Assembly (NCBI GenBank): GCA_964628285.1
Contig: CAZVNP010000011.1
Coordinates: forward strand, 9,924 to 73,923
From: JAPLDP01 sp964628285
GTDB taxonomy: Bacteria; Bacteroidota; Bacteroidia; Bacteroidales; JAGONC01
Direction of reading: 5' to 3'
DNA length: 64,000 nucleotides
Made by a program: the position numbers and the translations under genes. The notes below the pieces were generated by a model. The model had not been told where the DNA came from. It was given only the letters and a program-made list of their open reading frames with translations, and did not search any database. Positions 50,771 to 60,896 of the stretch are shown here, in pieces. The stretch's first letter is position 1. The number at the start of each line of letters is the position of its first letter.

Positions 50771-52792
50771 TCATACGGCGGCGAGAAAACTGCTCAGGTT
50801 ATCGTCTCTTTTGAGGTTGAGTTTTTGACGGATGCGGCTGCGGGCCACTTCGATACTTTTTGGCGAACGTCCCGTTATCGCTGCAATTTCCTTGGTGTTG
50901 AGATTCATACGTAAGAAAGCACAAATACGCAGTTCATAGGAGGTGAGGGCAGGATGCTTTTCATAAAGCCGCTGATAAAATCCGGGATGGACCTGTGTGA
51001 AATGGGTCTCAAATTCCTTCCAGTTGCTCTGTGGCGTGTCCACACGGAGCTCATTCACAATGGAGACCAGTTCTTCGGAAGAGGTGTCGGGGGAATGCTG
51101 TATCTCCTGAAGCCGCTTGATCAACCTGCCGATGAGCTCATTCTTCTGGTTCAGGAACATCATTTTAGAGGTCAGCTCACGTTCTTTGCCGTCGAGTTCT
51201 CCTTCAATTTTTTCGAGGTGCTGAAGGTTTAGCATTTGTTGCTGTTCATATAGAAGTTTGGCATCCTTGTTCCTGCGGTTCAGAAGTAAAATAATGATAA
51301 TGCTTAGTATGATCACCGCTACCAGGGCAATGCTTATGACGTTGCGTATTCTGAGTCGTTGCTCCTGAAGGGAGGCCTTGTCTCTGAGCATTTCATTTTC
51401 TTTTTCCTTTTTTTCATAATTGTACTTGGCTTCAATCCTGCTTATCTCCTGGCGTTGATTAAAATAGCTCAGGCTGTCGGAGTGTATGATGAAAATCTTA
51501 TACCAGTGCAGGGCTGATTTATTATCTCCTGTTTTCTCATAAGCCTCAGATAATAGCTCCGAAGTCTCTTTCTGAACCATAAGCAGATGCAAATGGTCAG
51601 CCAATTTGTAGGCCTCCTGAGCCAGTGCAATGGCCGCCCGTAAGTTGCCATCTTTCAGGCTGGTCCTGGCATGCCAGAGGTCTATATTGGTGATGAGAGG
51701 CATATCGTTGGTCTTACGGGCGCTTTCGGCCGCAACTTTAAAATAACCGCCGGCTGCAGGGAAATCATCCTTAAGGTAATAATACCTTCCAAAAAGATAA
51801 TCACATTCGGCAGCGAAAGGATGGGACCCTATGTCATTGTCCACGGACTGGATTTTCATGCAATAGTCATAGGCCTTATCTGTTTTTTCCATATCCAGAT
51901 ACAGATCGGCGAGATTGAAATACCTGACGGCGAGTTTGGATTTCTGCTGTTGCAATTCCTCTATCTCGGTGGACCTTTTTATGTAAGCCAGGGCTTTATC
52001 ATATTCGTTAACCATCTTTAACACCACGCCGATGTTCAGCAGGGCAATGGAGACCGCTTGCCCGTTACCTATATGTTCATAATAGCTGAGTGCTTCTTCA
52101 AACATGTTGATGCCTTCATCCAGAGTACCTTGCTCGCACCACAGGATACCATAATTGATCCGGGTATCTGCAAGTTTCAGGCTGTCCTGCTGTGACAACG
52201 CATACTCCAGACACTCCTTATAGCATGAATCGGCTTTTGCATAATCACCCAGGCGGCGGTAAGTCAGCCCGCAGGCCTGCCGGACATTGTGCATTCCATT
52301 TTTATTACCGGTTTCAGCATAAATAGAGCAGGATTGCTCAAAGAGTCTTGCAGCCTCGGCATAATCATTATTGACATACCGGATGTATCCAATGTCAAAC
52401 AGGGCGCGGGCCGAGTAATCCTTCATCCCTGCCGCCCCGGCATATAAAAGCGATTTTTGAAAATAAGGCTCCGAACGGTTGTACTCATCATCATAATAAT
52501 AGATATCACCGGTATAATTCAATGCTTTGATGACGGTTTCGAGATAGGATTTTTCGAGGTCAGACATGGAGGATGACAGCTCCTTTGCCTGTATATCTGC
52601 CTTTTCGATGATCAGACGGTAATAATAGATCGCCGAATCGGGATTGCTGTCATGCAGTTGCTGACCTCTTCGCAGCCAGTCATTGACAAGGGCAGTGTCG
52701 GCCGCAGTTGTGGCCATGCCTGACATGTTGATGAACAGGCAGATCCCAGGGACTAATAGAATGAAGAAAATTATAGTTGAGCGGTTAGTCAT
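50771..52792 (-). CDS. TPR sensor-regulator with membrane helix and LuxR-type HTH
   Basis: 673 aa. A signal or N-terminal anchor is followed by about eight TPR repeats (residues 70-440, for example ARALFDIGYIRYVNNDYAEA), a membrane helix (ISIALVAVIILSIIIILLL), a coiled coil (YEQQQMLNLQHLEKIEGELD) and a C-terminal LuxR-like HTH (RMNLNTKEIAAITGRSPKSI). This layout is characteristic of Bacteroidota membrane-bound regulators, in which periplasmic TPRs sense a ligand. Targets are unknown; the divergent arrangement leaves the T9SS and reductase genes downstream as candidates. Confidence 0.9.
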   Translation of the reverse strand: MTNRSTIIFFILLVPGICLFINMSGMATTAADTALVNDWLRRGQQLHDSNPDSAIYYYRLIIEKADIQAKELSSSMSDLEKSYLETVIKALNYTGDIYYYDDEYNRSEPYFQKSLLYAGAAGMKDYSARALFDIGYIRYVNNDYAEAARLFEQSCSIYAETGNKNGMHNVRQACGLTYRRLGDYAKADSCYKECLEYALSQQDSLKLADTRINYGILWCEQGTLDEGINMFEEALSYYEHIGNGQAVSIALLNIGVVLKMVNEYDKALAYIKRSTEIEELQQQKSKLAVRYFNLADLYLDMEKTDKAYDYCMKIQSVDNDIGSHPFAAECDYLFGRYYYLKDDFPAAGGYFKVAAESARKTNDMPLITNIDLWHARTSLKDGNLRAAIALAQEAYKLADHLHLLMVQKETSELLSEAYEKTGDNKSALHWYKIFIIHSDSLSYFNQRQEISRIEAKYNYEKKEKENEMLRDKASLQEQRLRIRNVISIALVAVIILSIIIILLLNRRNKDAKLLYEQQQMLNLQHLEKIEGELDGKERELTSKMMFLNQKNELIGRLIKRLQEIQHSPDTSSEELVSIVNELRVDTPQSNWKEFETHFTQVHPGFYQRLYEKHPALTSYELRICAFLRMNLNTKEIAAITGRSPKSIEVARSRIRQKLNLKRDDNLSSFLAAV

Positions 52793-52980
52793 ACCTGACG
52801 TGATAAGGCATCGTTAAAAATAAGAAAAAATTCAAACTGGTGTCAATAGTCACTTGCTAAAAAATACTTGGAGATATTATCTGTCCGTCCTCGTTTTGTT
52901 GAGATACCGATATTCGATTGACAGGTCGCCATTCAAGTTCCGGGGGAAGATATTTGATAAAACCTAACTGTTTGTTTTAT

Positions 52981-53778
52981 TTACCGGTGTCTCCGGCCCA
53001 TGGTATGACTGATCAGCAGGATATCTTCATGGTCAGGATTTTTTTTGAGGGCGTTCTCACAGTATTTGATGATCTTTGCTTTGATCTCTCCGGTCCAAAT
53101 GGCCGGTTCAATATGGCCGTATAACCTGGTATAACTGACAATCAGATCATAGAAGTTTTTGACCCCAACGGTTGAGGGTGAAATATGCCGGAAGATCGAC
53201 TCAATACCTGAGAAGCCGCTGTCATATAAATATTTGGGCAGTTCCAGCGAGATACTTGGATGGGAACCAAATTTCAGGTAAAACTCAAGCTCTTTGTCCC
53301 TGAAAAGTCTCCACATCTCATTTGCACTATCCAGCTTGTCAATATAGTATTCGGTCATCAGAAGCAATCCCCCATTACGAAGCCGTCGATAAGCCTCTGA
53401 AATGAATTGCGGTATGTTTTCCATGTGCTCAACGGCAAACCGGGCGGTGATCAGATCATATCCGACATCAGGAAAGGACGGATCGAACAGGAGGGTTTTG
53501 AAAGCTAAGTTTTTCAGGTGGTGTTTATGTTGGGCCCGGGTGATAAGGGCTTTATCGATATCTATGGCCTCGTAAAGGACCTCCGGTGTCATGGACGCCA
53601 GACCGGAGATGAAGGTCCCCTCACCCGTGCCTACATCCAGGATGGTCTTTATGTTATGATGAATGATAATATCTTTCAGATACGGATACTCCAGAGGTGA
53701 AAATGCCTTTGTCTGGGCAATATAACAGTCTTCGACATAAGCGCTGACCTCAAGAATGTGTTCATTTACAAAATCCAT
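52981..53778 (-). CDS. Class I SAM-dependent methyltransferase
   Basis: 265 aa. The ATG at 53778 is preferred; the frame opens at 53793 with TTG. SAM-binding motif I is KTILDVGTGEGTFIS, motif II IDIDKALI, with the post-motif ITARFAVEHMENI. Substrate unknown. 52793-52980 upstream of the regulator holds no gene. Confidence 0.85.
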   Translation of the reverse strand: MDFVNEHILEVSAYVEDCYIAQTKAFSPLEYPYLKDIIIHHNIKTILDVGTGEGTFISGLASMTPEVLYEAIDIDKALITRAQHKHHLKNLAFKTLLFDPSFPDVGYDLITARFAVEHMENIPQFISEAYRRLRNGGLLLMTEYYIDKLDSANEMWRLFRDKELEFYLKFGSHPSISLELPKYLYDSGFSGIESIFRHISPSTVGVKNFYDLIVSYTRLYGHIEPAIWTGEIKAKIIKYCENALKKNPDHEDILLISHTMGRRHR

Positions 53779-53817
53779 AGTAGGCTGTTTCAAACATCCA
53801 TGTGCACAGGATCTTTT

Positions 53818-54330
53818 TTAATCTTCTTTTCTAGCCTGGGTATAATATTTCCTTGTGGCATTGGCATAACCTTTCGCGGCACGCTCGGCATGATATTGTA
53901 CCCATCCGTCAAAACCCAGTTGCCTGAACAGTTCATAGTCCTTCATTTTTTCAGGACTGTTGACCCAGGGTAACGGGAAGTGAGTGCACGGATATTCATG
54001 ACACTCATAACAAATCTCCAATCCTCTTTCCCTTGCACACAACCGTATCTCACAAGGCACACCGCCACCATCTTTACAGGATTCCTGGCAATAGGCTCCG
54101 CTGTAATTTTTACTGAAATAGGCCAGTCCTTTCATGAATTCCCCGAAATCAAAATCCGGCTTGTCCGCCTCCGGATTAATGGTCAATTCTTCAGGATAGT
54201 TTGCAACCTTCATTATTTCCAATAGTTCCCCGGCAATTCCGGCATAGATCCTTCCCCGGTACATCCCGCATGAGCCACAATAGATACCACAGTAAGCGGC
54301 TAATATTCTTGCTTCATTAATATCGGTCAT
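53818..54330 (-). CDS. DUF3795 cysteine-rich protein
   Basis: 170 aa. N-terminal AYCGIYCGSCGMYRGR, then AYCQESCKDGGGVPCEIRLC and CYECHEYPC give the cysteine pattern of DUF3795, probably a metal or Fe-S binding fold of unknown role. It lies 24 bp upstream of the methyltransferase start on the same strand and may be co-transcribed. Confidence 0.85.
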   Translation of the reverse strand: MTDINEARILAAYCGIYCGSCGMYRGRIYAGIAGELLEIMKVANYPEELTINPEADKPDFDFGEFMKGLAYFSKNYSGAYCQESCKDGGGVPCEIRLCARERGLEICYECHEYPCTHFPLPWVNSPEKMKDYELFRQLGFDGWVQYHAERAAKGYANATRKYYTQARKED

Positions 54331-54431
54331 TTTTATCTCGTTAAGTTACAGGATTTTGCTTATGGTTAATTTGAAAGATACCATTTCATTCCTGAAGTCT
54401 AAGTTACGATTTATCCCTGTGACATCATCCG

Positions 54432-55835
54432 TTATTTTTTAAATTGTTCAATCAATTGATCGCGTTGATCCCTGAGTCTGTCGCTCAGACCTATTTTATA
54501 AATATGGGGGTTCTCGAAACGTCGATACTCGCCGGGCAATTCTTCGACCCGTTTCATGCTGTAATCCCTTATCATCGCCAGTGCTCTGGGAGGATAAAGC
54601 CGTTTTCCTTTGGCCATCACCTGATGCAACAGGGCTTCCCGCCGCGATCCTATTAATGACAGGGATTTATCAGGTTCGAACGGATGACACATACGTTCGA
54701 CATTTTCTTCGTCCCGTAATGTGATGACATCGGCCCCTGTTAATAAACCGTCTTGGTTCCTGACTCTGTAAACCTGCTTGCCATAGGGCAAGGTAATTTT
54801 AGTCCAGCTTTCCGACAGTTTGATGCGGGGTTCACCGGCAGCATAAGCCAGTTTGTATACGCCGTCGATAGCGGCGTCAGGTCCTCCGGTTACCAGGCTT
54901 GTGCCCACACCGAAATAATCAACGGGAGCTCCCTGCTCAAGCAGACTCTTAATGATGTATTCATCCAGTTGGTTCGAAACGGCGATCTTCACATAATCCA
55001 ATCCGGCATCATCCAACATCTTCCGGCTCTCCTTAGCCATATAAGCCAGGTCACCGCTGTCGAGACGGATACCGCTGAGTTTCTTGCCTTGTTTCTCCAT
55101 CTCCTTTCCGACTTTTATCGCATTGGGCAGACCGCTTTCCAAGGTGTTGTAAGTGTCGACCAGTAAAACGCAGTTATCGGGATAGCACGACGCAAAATCA
55201 CGAAAGGCTGTCAGCTCGTCATCATAGCTTTCAATGAATGAATGCGCCATGGTTCCGGACACAGGGATATGAAAATCCATCCCTGCCCGCACATTGCTTG
55301 TGGCATCAAATCCTCCGATGACGGCGGCCCGGCTGGCATGGTAACCGCCCACACCCTGCGCCCGGCGGAGACCAAAGTCCACCAGTACCCTTTTACCTGC
55401 CACCTGACGCATGCGACTGGCCTTGGTGGCGATGAGGGTCTGAAAATTCAGGATGTTGAGCAACACCGTTTCAATGATCTGCGCCTCGAGGATGCCGGCT
55501 TCCACCTCCAGCACCGGCCGGGTCGGAAATACCACATCCCCTTCTGCCGTGCTGTAAACATCGCCGTGAAACCTGAAGCTTCCCAAATAGTGGATAAAAT
55601 CTTTATTAAAACCATGTTGTTGTAAAAAAGCCAGATCTTCTTCCGTGAAGTGCCAGTTTTCCAACACATCCAGCAGGGTGTCCAGACCGGCAAAGACAGC
55701 ATACCCGCCATTAAACGGCAGTTTACGAAAAAAATAATCGAAGACGGCACGGCTCTCTGTCCGGCCCTTCAGAAAATAGACCTGAGCCATGGTGAGCTCA
55801 TAGTCATCGGTATAACTGCCACTGAAATCTATCAT
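54432..55835 (-). CDS. pncB: Nicotinate phosphoribosyltransferase
   Basis: 467 aa. The autophosphorylated histidine is H198 in SGTMAHSFIES, and GIRLDSGDLAYM and NQLDEYII complete the phosphoribosyl-binding face. It converts nicotinate and PRPP to NaMN with ATP in NAD salvage. The length and layout fit the longer PncB form. Downstream of the PLP/Dph6-like pair by 83 bp, same strand. Confidence 0.94.
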   Translation of the reverse strand: MIDFSGSYTDDYELTMAQVYFLKGRTESRAVFDYFFRKLPFNGGYAVFAGLDTLLDVLENWHFTEEDLAFLQQHGFNKDFIHYLGSFRFHGDVYSTAEGDVVFPTRPVLEVEAGILEAQIIETVLLNILNFQTLIATKASRMRQVAGKRVLVDFGLRRAQGVGGYHASRAAVIGGFDATSNVRAGMDFHIPVSGTMAHSFIESYDDELTAFRDFASCYPDNCVLLVDTYNTLESGLPNAIKVGKEMEKQGKKLSGIRLDSGDLAYMAKESRKMLDDAGLDYVKIAVSNQLDEYIIKSLLEQGAPVDYFGVGTSLVTGGPDAAIDGVYKLAYAAGEPRIKLSESWTKITLPYGKQVYRVRNQDGLLTGADVITLRDEENVERMCHPFEPDKSLSLIGSRREALLHQVMAKGKRLYPPRALAMIRDYSMKRVEELPGEYRRFENPHIYKIGLSDRLRDQRDQLIEQFKK

Positions 55836-55918
55836 AATGCGACTGCCGGTATGGTATTTTAATGTATAATCCCGATGTTATAATAGAACAATCCGGACTG
55901 GCGGGATGTTTTCAGTTT

Positions 55919-56833
55919 TTAACCGTTGTACAGATCCCCGTCTAGATATTTCAATCCCGAATCGCATATAATGGTGACGATTTTCTTGCCGGGGCCAATG
56001 ATTCTGGCTCTTTGTATGGCAGCCCATACATTGGCACCGGATGTCGTTCCTCCCAAAATGCCTTCCATTCTCGCCAGTTTTCTGGCGGTTTTATAGGCAT
56101 CTTCATCCGATACGGCCATGATCTCATCAGCCAGATCCAACCGGCATATGGCCGGCACGAATCCTGCCCCGATACCTTCCAGCTTGTGGGTCCCCGTGGT
56201 GTCACCGCCAGAGAGAGAACGAACATGCAAAGGCTCAAGGGCTATGCACCGGATGGATGGGATATCTCTCTTGAACACCTCCGCATTCCCTGAAAAACAT
56301 CCACCCGTGCCAACTCCCATTATGAATTCGTCAATGTCGTGTCCAAGAACCTCCATGATCTCTCTGGCCATATGATGATAGGCATTCCTGTTGTCGACGT
56401 TGTTGAACTGATCGGTCCGGAACGTATTCGGTTGTTTGCTTAATTCTCTGGCTCTTTCCACCAGTTGGTCGATAAGTTTTGCGGTGATCAGGCCGTTTTC
56501 GCTGGGAATGATGTCGAGCTCGGCGCCAAAAGCTCTCATGGTTCTGAGTTTCTCCTCGGCAAACGCATCGGAGGAGACGAAGCAGGCATGGTAACCCTTG
56601 GTAGCGCAGACCATGGCAAGAGAGCTGCCGGTGCTGCCACCGGTGTATTCAACGACTTTTCCTCCCGGCCTGAGCTCACCCCGCCGTTCGGCTCCTTCGA
56701 TCATCGAGAGAGCCATCCTGTCTTTCATGCTGCCCGTCGGATTGGCTCCCTCAAATTTCACATAGATCTCAGCGCAGCCGCGCTCTGCCAGTCTTTCCAG
56801 CTTGATTAACGGGGTGTTTCCTATGGCTTTCAT
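55919..56833 (-). CDS. PLP-dependent cysteine synthase family protein
   Basis: 304 aa, fold-type II. PLP lysine K37 in GSMKDRMAL, asparagine-loop equivalent EYTGGSTGSSLA, and phosphate-binding VGTGGCFSG are seen. The loop EYTGGSTG differs from the TSGNTG of classical CysK, so it belongs to a divergent branch whose substrate may not be O-acetylserine. Its start overlaps the stop of the Dph6-like gene by four bases. Confidence 0.88.
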   Translation of the reverse strand: MKAIGNTPLIKLERLAERGCAEIYVKFEGANPTGSMKDRMALSMIEGAERRGELRPGGKVVEYTGGSTGSSLAMVCATKGYHACFVSSDAFAEEKLRTMRAFGAELDIIPSENGLITAKLIDQLVERARELSKQPNTFRTDQFNNVDNRNAYHHMAREIMEVLGHDIDEFIMGVGTGGCFSGNAEVFKRDIPSIRCIALEPLHVRSLSGGDTTGTHKLEGIGAGFVPAICRLDLADEIMAVSDEDAYKTARKLARMEGILGGTTSGANVWAAIQRARIIGPGKKIVTIICDSGLKYLDGDLYNG

Positions 56834-57519
56834 TTTTGAAAAATTGGTACTAAATCATAAAAGTAAAAACGGTTGTCACGCAATACGGTTTCCCCTGCGG
56901 CAAACGATATCTTTTCCCTGAAAAGCGGCCCGTCATATACAAAAGTATGAAACTCGCCATTCTCTCCACAAGGGTCGACACCGGAAGGGAGATCGCTCAG
57001 AAACTCGCGGTCATAAAGCCTTCCGGTAAAGTCTTTATCAAGGAGTTTGGAGTCAACGCAGATTATGATGGCCTTGAAACCTGCATCGATAAAGGTCCGG
57101 GCCAAGTCGGCTGTATCCTTTCTCCAGATGGGGAAAATGCCATTCATTCCAATTTTCGACAGGTTTTCCTCACGGTATTTTCGAATATCATCCAGGAAAA
57201 TGTCACCAAAAACGACTGATGTGATGCCTCTTTCTCTGTAATAGGTTAGCTTTTCATTCATCCTGCTCTCATACTCTTCATTGGATGTATTGGCGGTGAG
57301 ATAAACCTTATCGAGCGGAAGATCAATGGAACGGGCTTGCTGCTCTAAGAGAGCCCGCCTGACGCCATGCATGCTGATACGTTCATAGTCCTCCGTCAGG
57401 GTGGTTAACAATGCTGAAATCTTATAACGGTGATCTGACACCAATTCATATAGCGCCAGAACGCTGTCTTTTCCTCCGCTCCACGAAAGGATGGCCCTTT
57501 CTTTCATTTGAACGCTCAT
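56830..57519 (-). CDS. Dph6/DUF71-like ATP-PP-loop ligase
   Basis: 229 aa. PP-loop WSGGKDSVLAL (14-19) and the diagnostic CGENGEFHTFVYDGP match the Dph6 (diphthine-ammonia ligase) family. Bacteria have no diphthamide, so bacterial members must act elsewhere; amide formation on a cofactor such as cobalamin has been proposed. It is coupled to the cysteine-synthase-like gene and lies 1 kb from pncB. The real start may be the ATG at 57519 or the one four codons later. Confidence 0.88.
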   Translation of the reverse strand: MSVQMKERAILSWSGGKDSVLALYELVSDHRYKISALLTTLTEDYERISMHGVRRALLEQQARSIDLPLDKVYLTANTSNEEYESRMNEKLTYYRERGITSVVFGDIFLDDIRKYREENLSKIGMNGIFPIWRKDTADLARTFIDAGFKAIIICVDSKLLDKDFTGRLYDREFLSDLPSGVDPCGENGEFHTFVYDGPLFREKISFAAGETVLRDNRFYFYDLVPIFQK

Positions 57520-57609
57520 AAATTTACCTCCTCAGAGAAAATACCTGAGCATAACGTCTGTATCCCGTGATCCCAGGATAACGGGATCAATTTCTCCATA
57601 AAAAGTCAG

Positions 57610-58098
57610 CTATTGAACCTGTTCCTCTACCCACGATTCATGAGAATGGAGAATCTTCCAGCCAATCGGCTCTTTCTTCCAGATCATTGTAAAAACATGG
57701 CTGAATTTGATCTCTTTGCCGCTTTTCATCTGCATCTCCGTTTTTTCCTGACTCGTCAACAGGGCCAGATCGGGTGCAAGGGCTGTGACCTGTACCCCTG
57801 TCGGTTCTATCTTCTGACTTTCGCGCATTGAAAAATAGTTTGTGATGGTATCCACCCAGGCGCTTCGTGTAGTAAAAAATTCGGTACCGGCGAATGCTGA
57901 GATGAACTCATCTTTACTGTAAAATTCAGACCATGCCCTGGCATCCAGCTGATTGATGGCGGTGACCAGCTGGTTATACTGCTCTGTCACTTCTTTTCGA
58001 ATGATCTCTTTTTTTGCATCTGTCAGTGTTTGTTGTTGCTGGCAGCCAAACAGGATAACCGGAAATACAATGGATAAGATTTTGTACAGTGATTTCAT
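57610..58098 (-). CDS. SnoaL/DUF4440-like lipoprotein
   Basis: 162 aa with lipoprotein signal (IVFPVILFGCQQQ). The mature part has the NTF2/SnoaL pattern (VTAINQLDARAWSEFYS, LLTSQEKTEM, FSHVFTMIWKKE, GWKILHSHES). Function unknown; such domains bind small molecules. Confidence 0.78.
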   Translation of the reverse strand: MKSLYKILSIVFPVILFGCQQQQTLTDAKKEIIRKEVTEQYNQLVTAINQLDARAWSEFYSKDEFISAFAGTEFFTTRSAWVDTITNYFSMRESQKIEPTGVQVTALAPDLALLTSQEKTEMQMKSGKEIKFSHVFTMIWKKEPIGWKILHSHESWVEEQVQ

Positions 58099-58177
58099 CA
58101 GTGTTCCTTATATATGATTTGAGGTTGGTTTATTTGGAATATTGAATAGTCTAATATTAAAGTAAGTGTAAACAGAT

Positions 58178-58516
58178 TTATTTCTTCTTATATCTGTCAG
58201 GCTGGTCAAAAAGAGTCAAATCTTTGTATCCTTCACTGATTCTGGCAGAGTGTGGTACCCCTTTTTCAACAAAGTAACTGTCGCCTTTTTTCAGGTGTTT
58301 TATTTTTCCGTTAATTGTCAATTCGATCTCACCATCAAGAACAACGCCCCATTGTGCATTGTGCGAATGAACAGGGATTACCGCATCTTCAGCGAATGCC
58401 ATAAAAACAAATTGTTGGTCTCCGGCCTGGATGAGCCTTGATGTCAAGCCGGGAATGGGAATGTCTGCTTCGGGATGCCTGTCGATGATCCCGGGGAAAT
58501 GTTGTCGTGTATCCAT
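58178..58516 (-). CDS. Single-domain cupin
   Basis: 112 aa. Metal motif H50xH52 in IPVHSHNAQWGVVLDGE, then GDSYFVEKGVPHSA. Probably a metal-binding small-molecule sensor or isomerase; substrate unknown. Small cassette-like gene next to the SnoaL lipoprotein. Confidence 0.85.
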   Translation of the reverse strand: MDTRQHFPGIIDRHPEADIPIPGLTSRLIQAGDQQFVFMAFAEDAVIPVHSHNAQWGVVLDGEIELTINGKIKHLKKGDSYFVEKGVPHSARISEGYKDLTLFDQPDRYKKK

Positions 58517-58658
58517 ACCAAATCTGCTTATAATACTTTTGTGTTATTAATTATTGTCAGAACCATGTTGCCATTCCTTTGAAAGGACGGCATATATGAC
58601 CTCATTAACCCAATGGCTTTGAACATTAAGGCTTTCGACAAAACAACCTGAGATTTAA

Positions 58659-59558
58659 TTATTGATAAAAATGTGAATTCGGTTTGAGATACAGCTTCTT
58701 ATCCTGATAATCAAAAATCAGATTGAATCTTCTGAGACATTCATTACCGAGGACGGCATCGGCATCCTTTTGTTTTGAACGCACCCGGGCTTCGGCAAAG
58801 GAAGCATTGATATTTTTCAGCTCAAAAGGGCCGATGACCAGTTTTGATATCATCCCCGTCTTACCATATATATCGCCGCTGAGGCCTGTTCCAAGATAAA
58901 CCTCTCTCGTCTCTTCAGGGAGTATGAATTTCTGATCCGGCTTTTCGAGAAGAAGGATTTCGTCACCAGCCGCAAAATCAATGTACATGGAAAGGGAGAC
59001 CGGCATCTCTTTCCCGGTGGCGAGAGAAGCATCCAACCATGGGATATTGTTATCCTTGAAATAAAGGGGAATCACCGTCCAGGAATCATCCACCTCAAAT
59101 GAATCAGGGTCATATAAGGTCATCGTATTTTTATCATTGTCGAATTCTGTTATGTAATGGCCGAAAACCGAATAGCCGGTGATGCCGTTTGACCCGAAGC
59201 TTTTCTCCCCCAGCAGGATGATGATGCGATGGTTGACCATCTTTGCCTCACCCACTGAAAATTCAGCCGGGTCAATCATTATTGCATTTGAGGCCTGACC
59301 GCCTCCTGCACCCCCGATCTGTACCTTAATGGCAGATGTCATATCCAGCGAATCCCTGTATGCCGGATCAAAGAGCATGAGCCCGTCATATACTAAACCT
59401 GTGTCGAGTAATATGTCTGAGATTGTCAGACCTCCTGTTTTTATTGTAATGTAAGTCCTGTGGTTTTTGACGACAACGGGGATGGCACGTCCGGTCTGGC
59501 CGAGAGCAGGAAAAGTCAATAAGATACCAAGCTGTGTTAATAAAACAAAAATCTTCAT
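58659..59558 (-). CDS. Secreted retropepsin-like aspartyl protease fold protein
   Basis: 299 aa with signal peptide (LLTQLGILLTFPALG). An aspartyl-protease-like lobe begins SDILLDTGLVYDG (D52), and the C-terminal GNECLRRFNLIFDY is the flap and end strand of the same kind of lobe. A second lobe (MYIDFAAGDEI) lacks a D-T/S-G, so only one catalytic aspartate is obvious: dimer formation or loss of activity is possible. Confidence 0.75.
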   Translation of the reverse strand: MKIFVLLTQLGILLTFPALGQTGRAIPVVVKNHRTYITIKTGGLTISDILLDTGLVYDGLMLFDPAYRDSLDMTSAIKVQIGGAGGGQASNAIMIDPAEFSVGEAKMVNHRIIILLGEKSFGSNGITGYSVFGHYITEFDNDKNTMTLYDPDSFEVDDSWTVIPLYFKDNNIPWLDASLATGKEMPVSLSMYIDFAAGDEILLLEKPDQKFILPEETREVYLGTGLSGDIYGKTGMISKLVIGPFELKNINASFAEARVRSKQKDADAVLGNECLRRFNLIFDYQDKKLYLKPNSHFYQ

Positions 59559-59703
59559 GATTTATGGTCTGTTCAAAAATGATATTTCTTAGTTTAAAAA
59601 TATCAGGTTAATATGTGTCACCGGCAATTAATGTATTTTCAATTAGCAATCAGGTATTTAAATCAAATCAGAATGCCAGGAAGCTCTCAAATATAATGTT
59701 ATT

Positions 59704-59844
59704 TCACTCGGTATCCAAGAGTTTTGTTTTTGCTGCTTCCCGGATAGAATCGATTATTTCATTCTTAGCAATATCTAATAACATTATCAGGCACAGGCCA
59801 AAAAGAAAAATTGTTGTTGGCAGATAAGCCATATCAGCATACAT
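59704..59844 (-). CDS. Possible 46-aa small membrane protein
   Basis: ATG at 59844 preceded by GAGGG at 8 bases. The peptide has one membrane helix (TTIFLFGLCLIMLL) and a charged tail (KNEIIDSIREAAKTKLLDTE). Too short for family assignment. It lies between the aspartyl-protease-like gene and the direct repeat at 59858. Confidence 0.35.
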   Translation of the reverse strand: MYADMAYLPTTIFLFGLCLIMLLDIAKNEIIDSIREAAKTKLLDTE

Positions 59845-59857
59845 TGCTTAAACCCTC

Positions 59858-59874
59858 GCTTGCAGGTAACGGTT
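59858..59874. repeat. 17-bp direct repeat, left copy
   Basis: GCTTGCAGGTAACGGTT; a copy with one mismatch lies at 63251-63267. It is followed by TATGCGCATATAGC (59877-59890), and a similar TTGCGCATATAAGC occurs at 60737-60750. The two 17-bp copies enclose an AT-rich block. Confidence 0.65.
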
Positions 59875-59892
59875 ATTATGCGCATATAGCTG

Positions 59893-60699
59893 TTATTTTT
59901 TCATCCCTTTAAATAGTGTATATACGTAAAATCCGCAGTAATCAGAATCATTTAAGATAAATTTATCTGATGACGGTAAACAATACTCATTGTATTTTTC
60001 CCAGTCTTCTTGTGAAACTTCATTTTCTGAATTTCCCCAAAACATTCGGAATAATATTGTTAATGCTGTTTTATTATTTTCACTTAATGGTCCTACGATA
60101 TCCCCGACAAATGATTTTACCTCAATATTTTCAAATTTTGCATTCTGAAGCCATTTCTGACCGCGCAAAATATGATTATCCGGATTCATATCATTCAGGT
60201 ACGGAGCATTTGCCGAAAGTGATGCGTTCAGTCGGGCTTCAAGCAAGGGATAACCCGGAAGAATTTTTTGAGAAGACCAAAATGACAGATAAATCGTTCC
60301 ACCCGGCTTTAATATTTTATATAGCCGGTTAAGAATCTGATCAGGTTCTTCCGCCGGACACCCGAATTCTTCAGGACCGACCCAAATAGTATCCATACAC
60401 CAAATCCAATCGAATGAATCGGGATTAAACGGTAAATGGTTGACATCGCCTTGAATAAATGTCACATTTTCTTGTATTGAATTTTTCCTGGCATAATTTA
60501 TCATGTCTTCAGAAAAATCCAATCCGATTAATTCCTCGTTTAATCCAATCTTATTTGAGAGAAGAGTAGTGATACGACCGATTCCGCAGCCGATGTCAAT
60601 ACCTCTGGAATCATGCTTTATCCCTAACGATTCAATTATTTTTTCAATTAACGGTTCCCTTAACCTTGTCAACTTTTCATAGAGATCATATTCATTCAT
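59893..60699 (-). CDS. Class I SAM-dependent methyltransferase (AT-rich)
   Basis: 268 aa. Motif I is SRGIDIGCGIGRITTLL, motif II LIGLDFSEDMI, motif III IQGDVNHLPFN. Base composition is clearly more AT-rich than most of the window, suggesting recent transfer. Substrate unknown. Confidence 0.88.
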   Translation of the reverse strand: MNEYDLYEKLTRLREPLIEKIIESLGIKHDSRGIDIGCGIGRITTLLSNKIGLNEELIGLDFSEDMINYARKNSIQENVTFIQGDVNHLPFNPDSFDWIWCMDTIWVGPEEFGCPAEEPDQILNRLYKILKPGGTIYLSFWSSQKILPGYPLLEARLNASLSANAPYLNDMNPDNHILRGQKWLQNAKFENIEVKSFVGDIVGPLSENNKTALTILFRMFWGNSENEVSQEDWEKYNEYCLPSSDKFILNDSDYCGFYVYTLFKGMKK

Positions 60700-60896
60700 T
60701 TGAGTTTAATTTGCCTTGTTTTTTATCTTTTGACTATTGCGCATATAAGCGCGCCATTTTATACATGACCGGAGCTGAGAAAATTATCCAGGTAAATGAA
60801 AATTCCGTTTAACATTACGGGATTTATTTCAACCGGGCATTTCCCGATAAATGGGGGAAACCACTCTGGACGCTGTGCGCCAAAATGAACGCCTAA

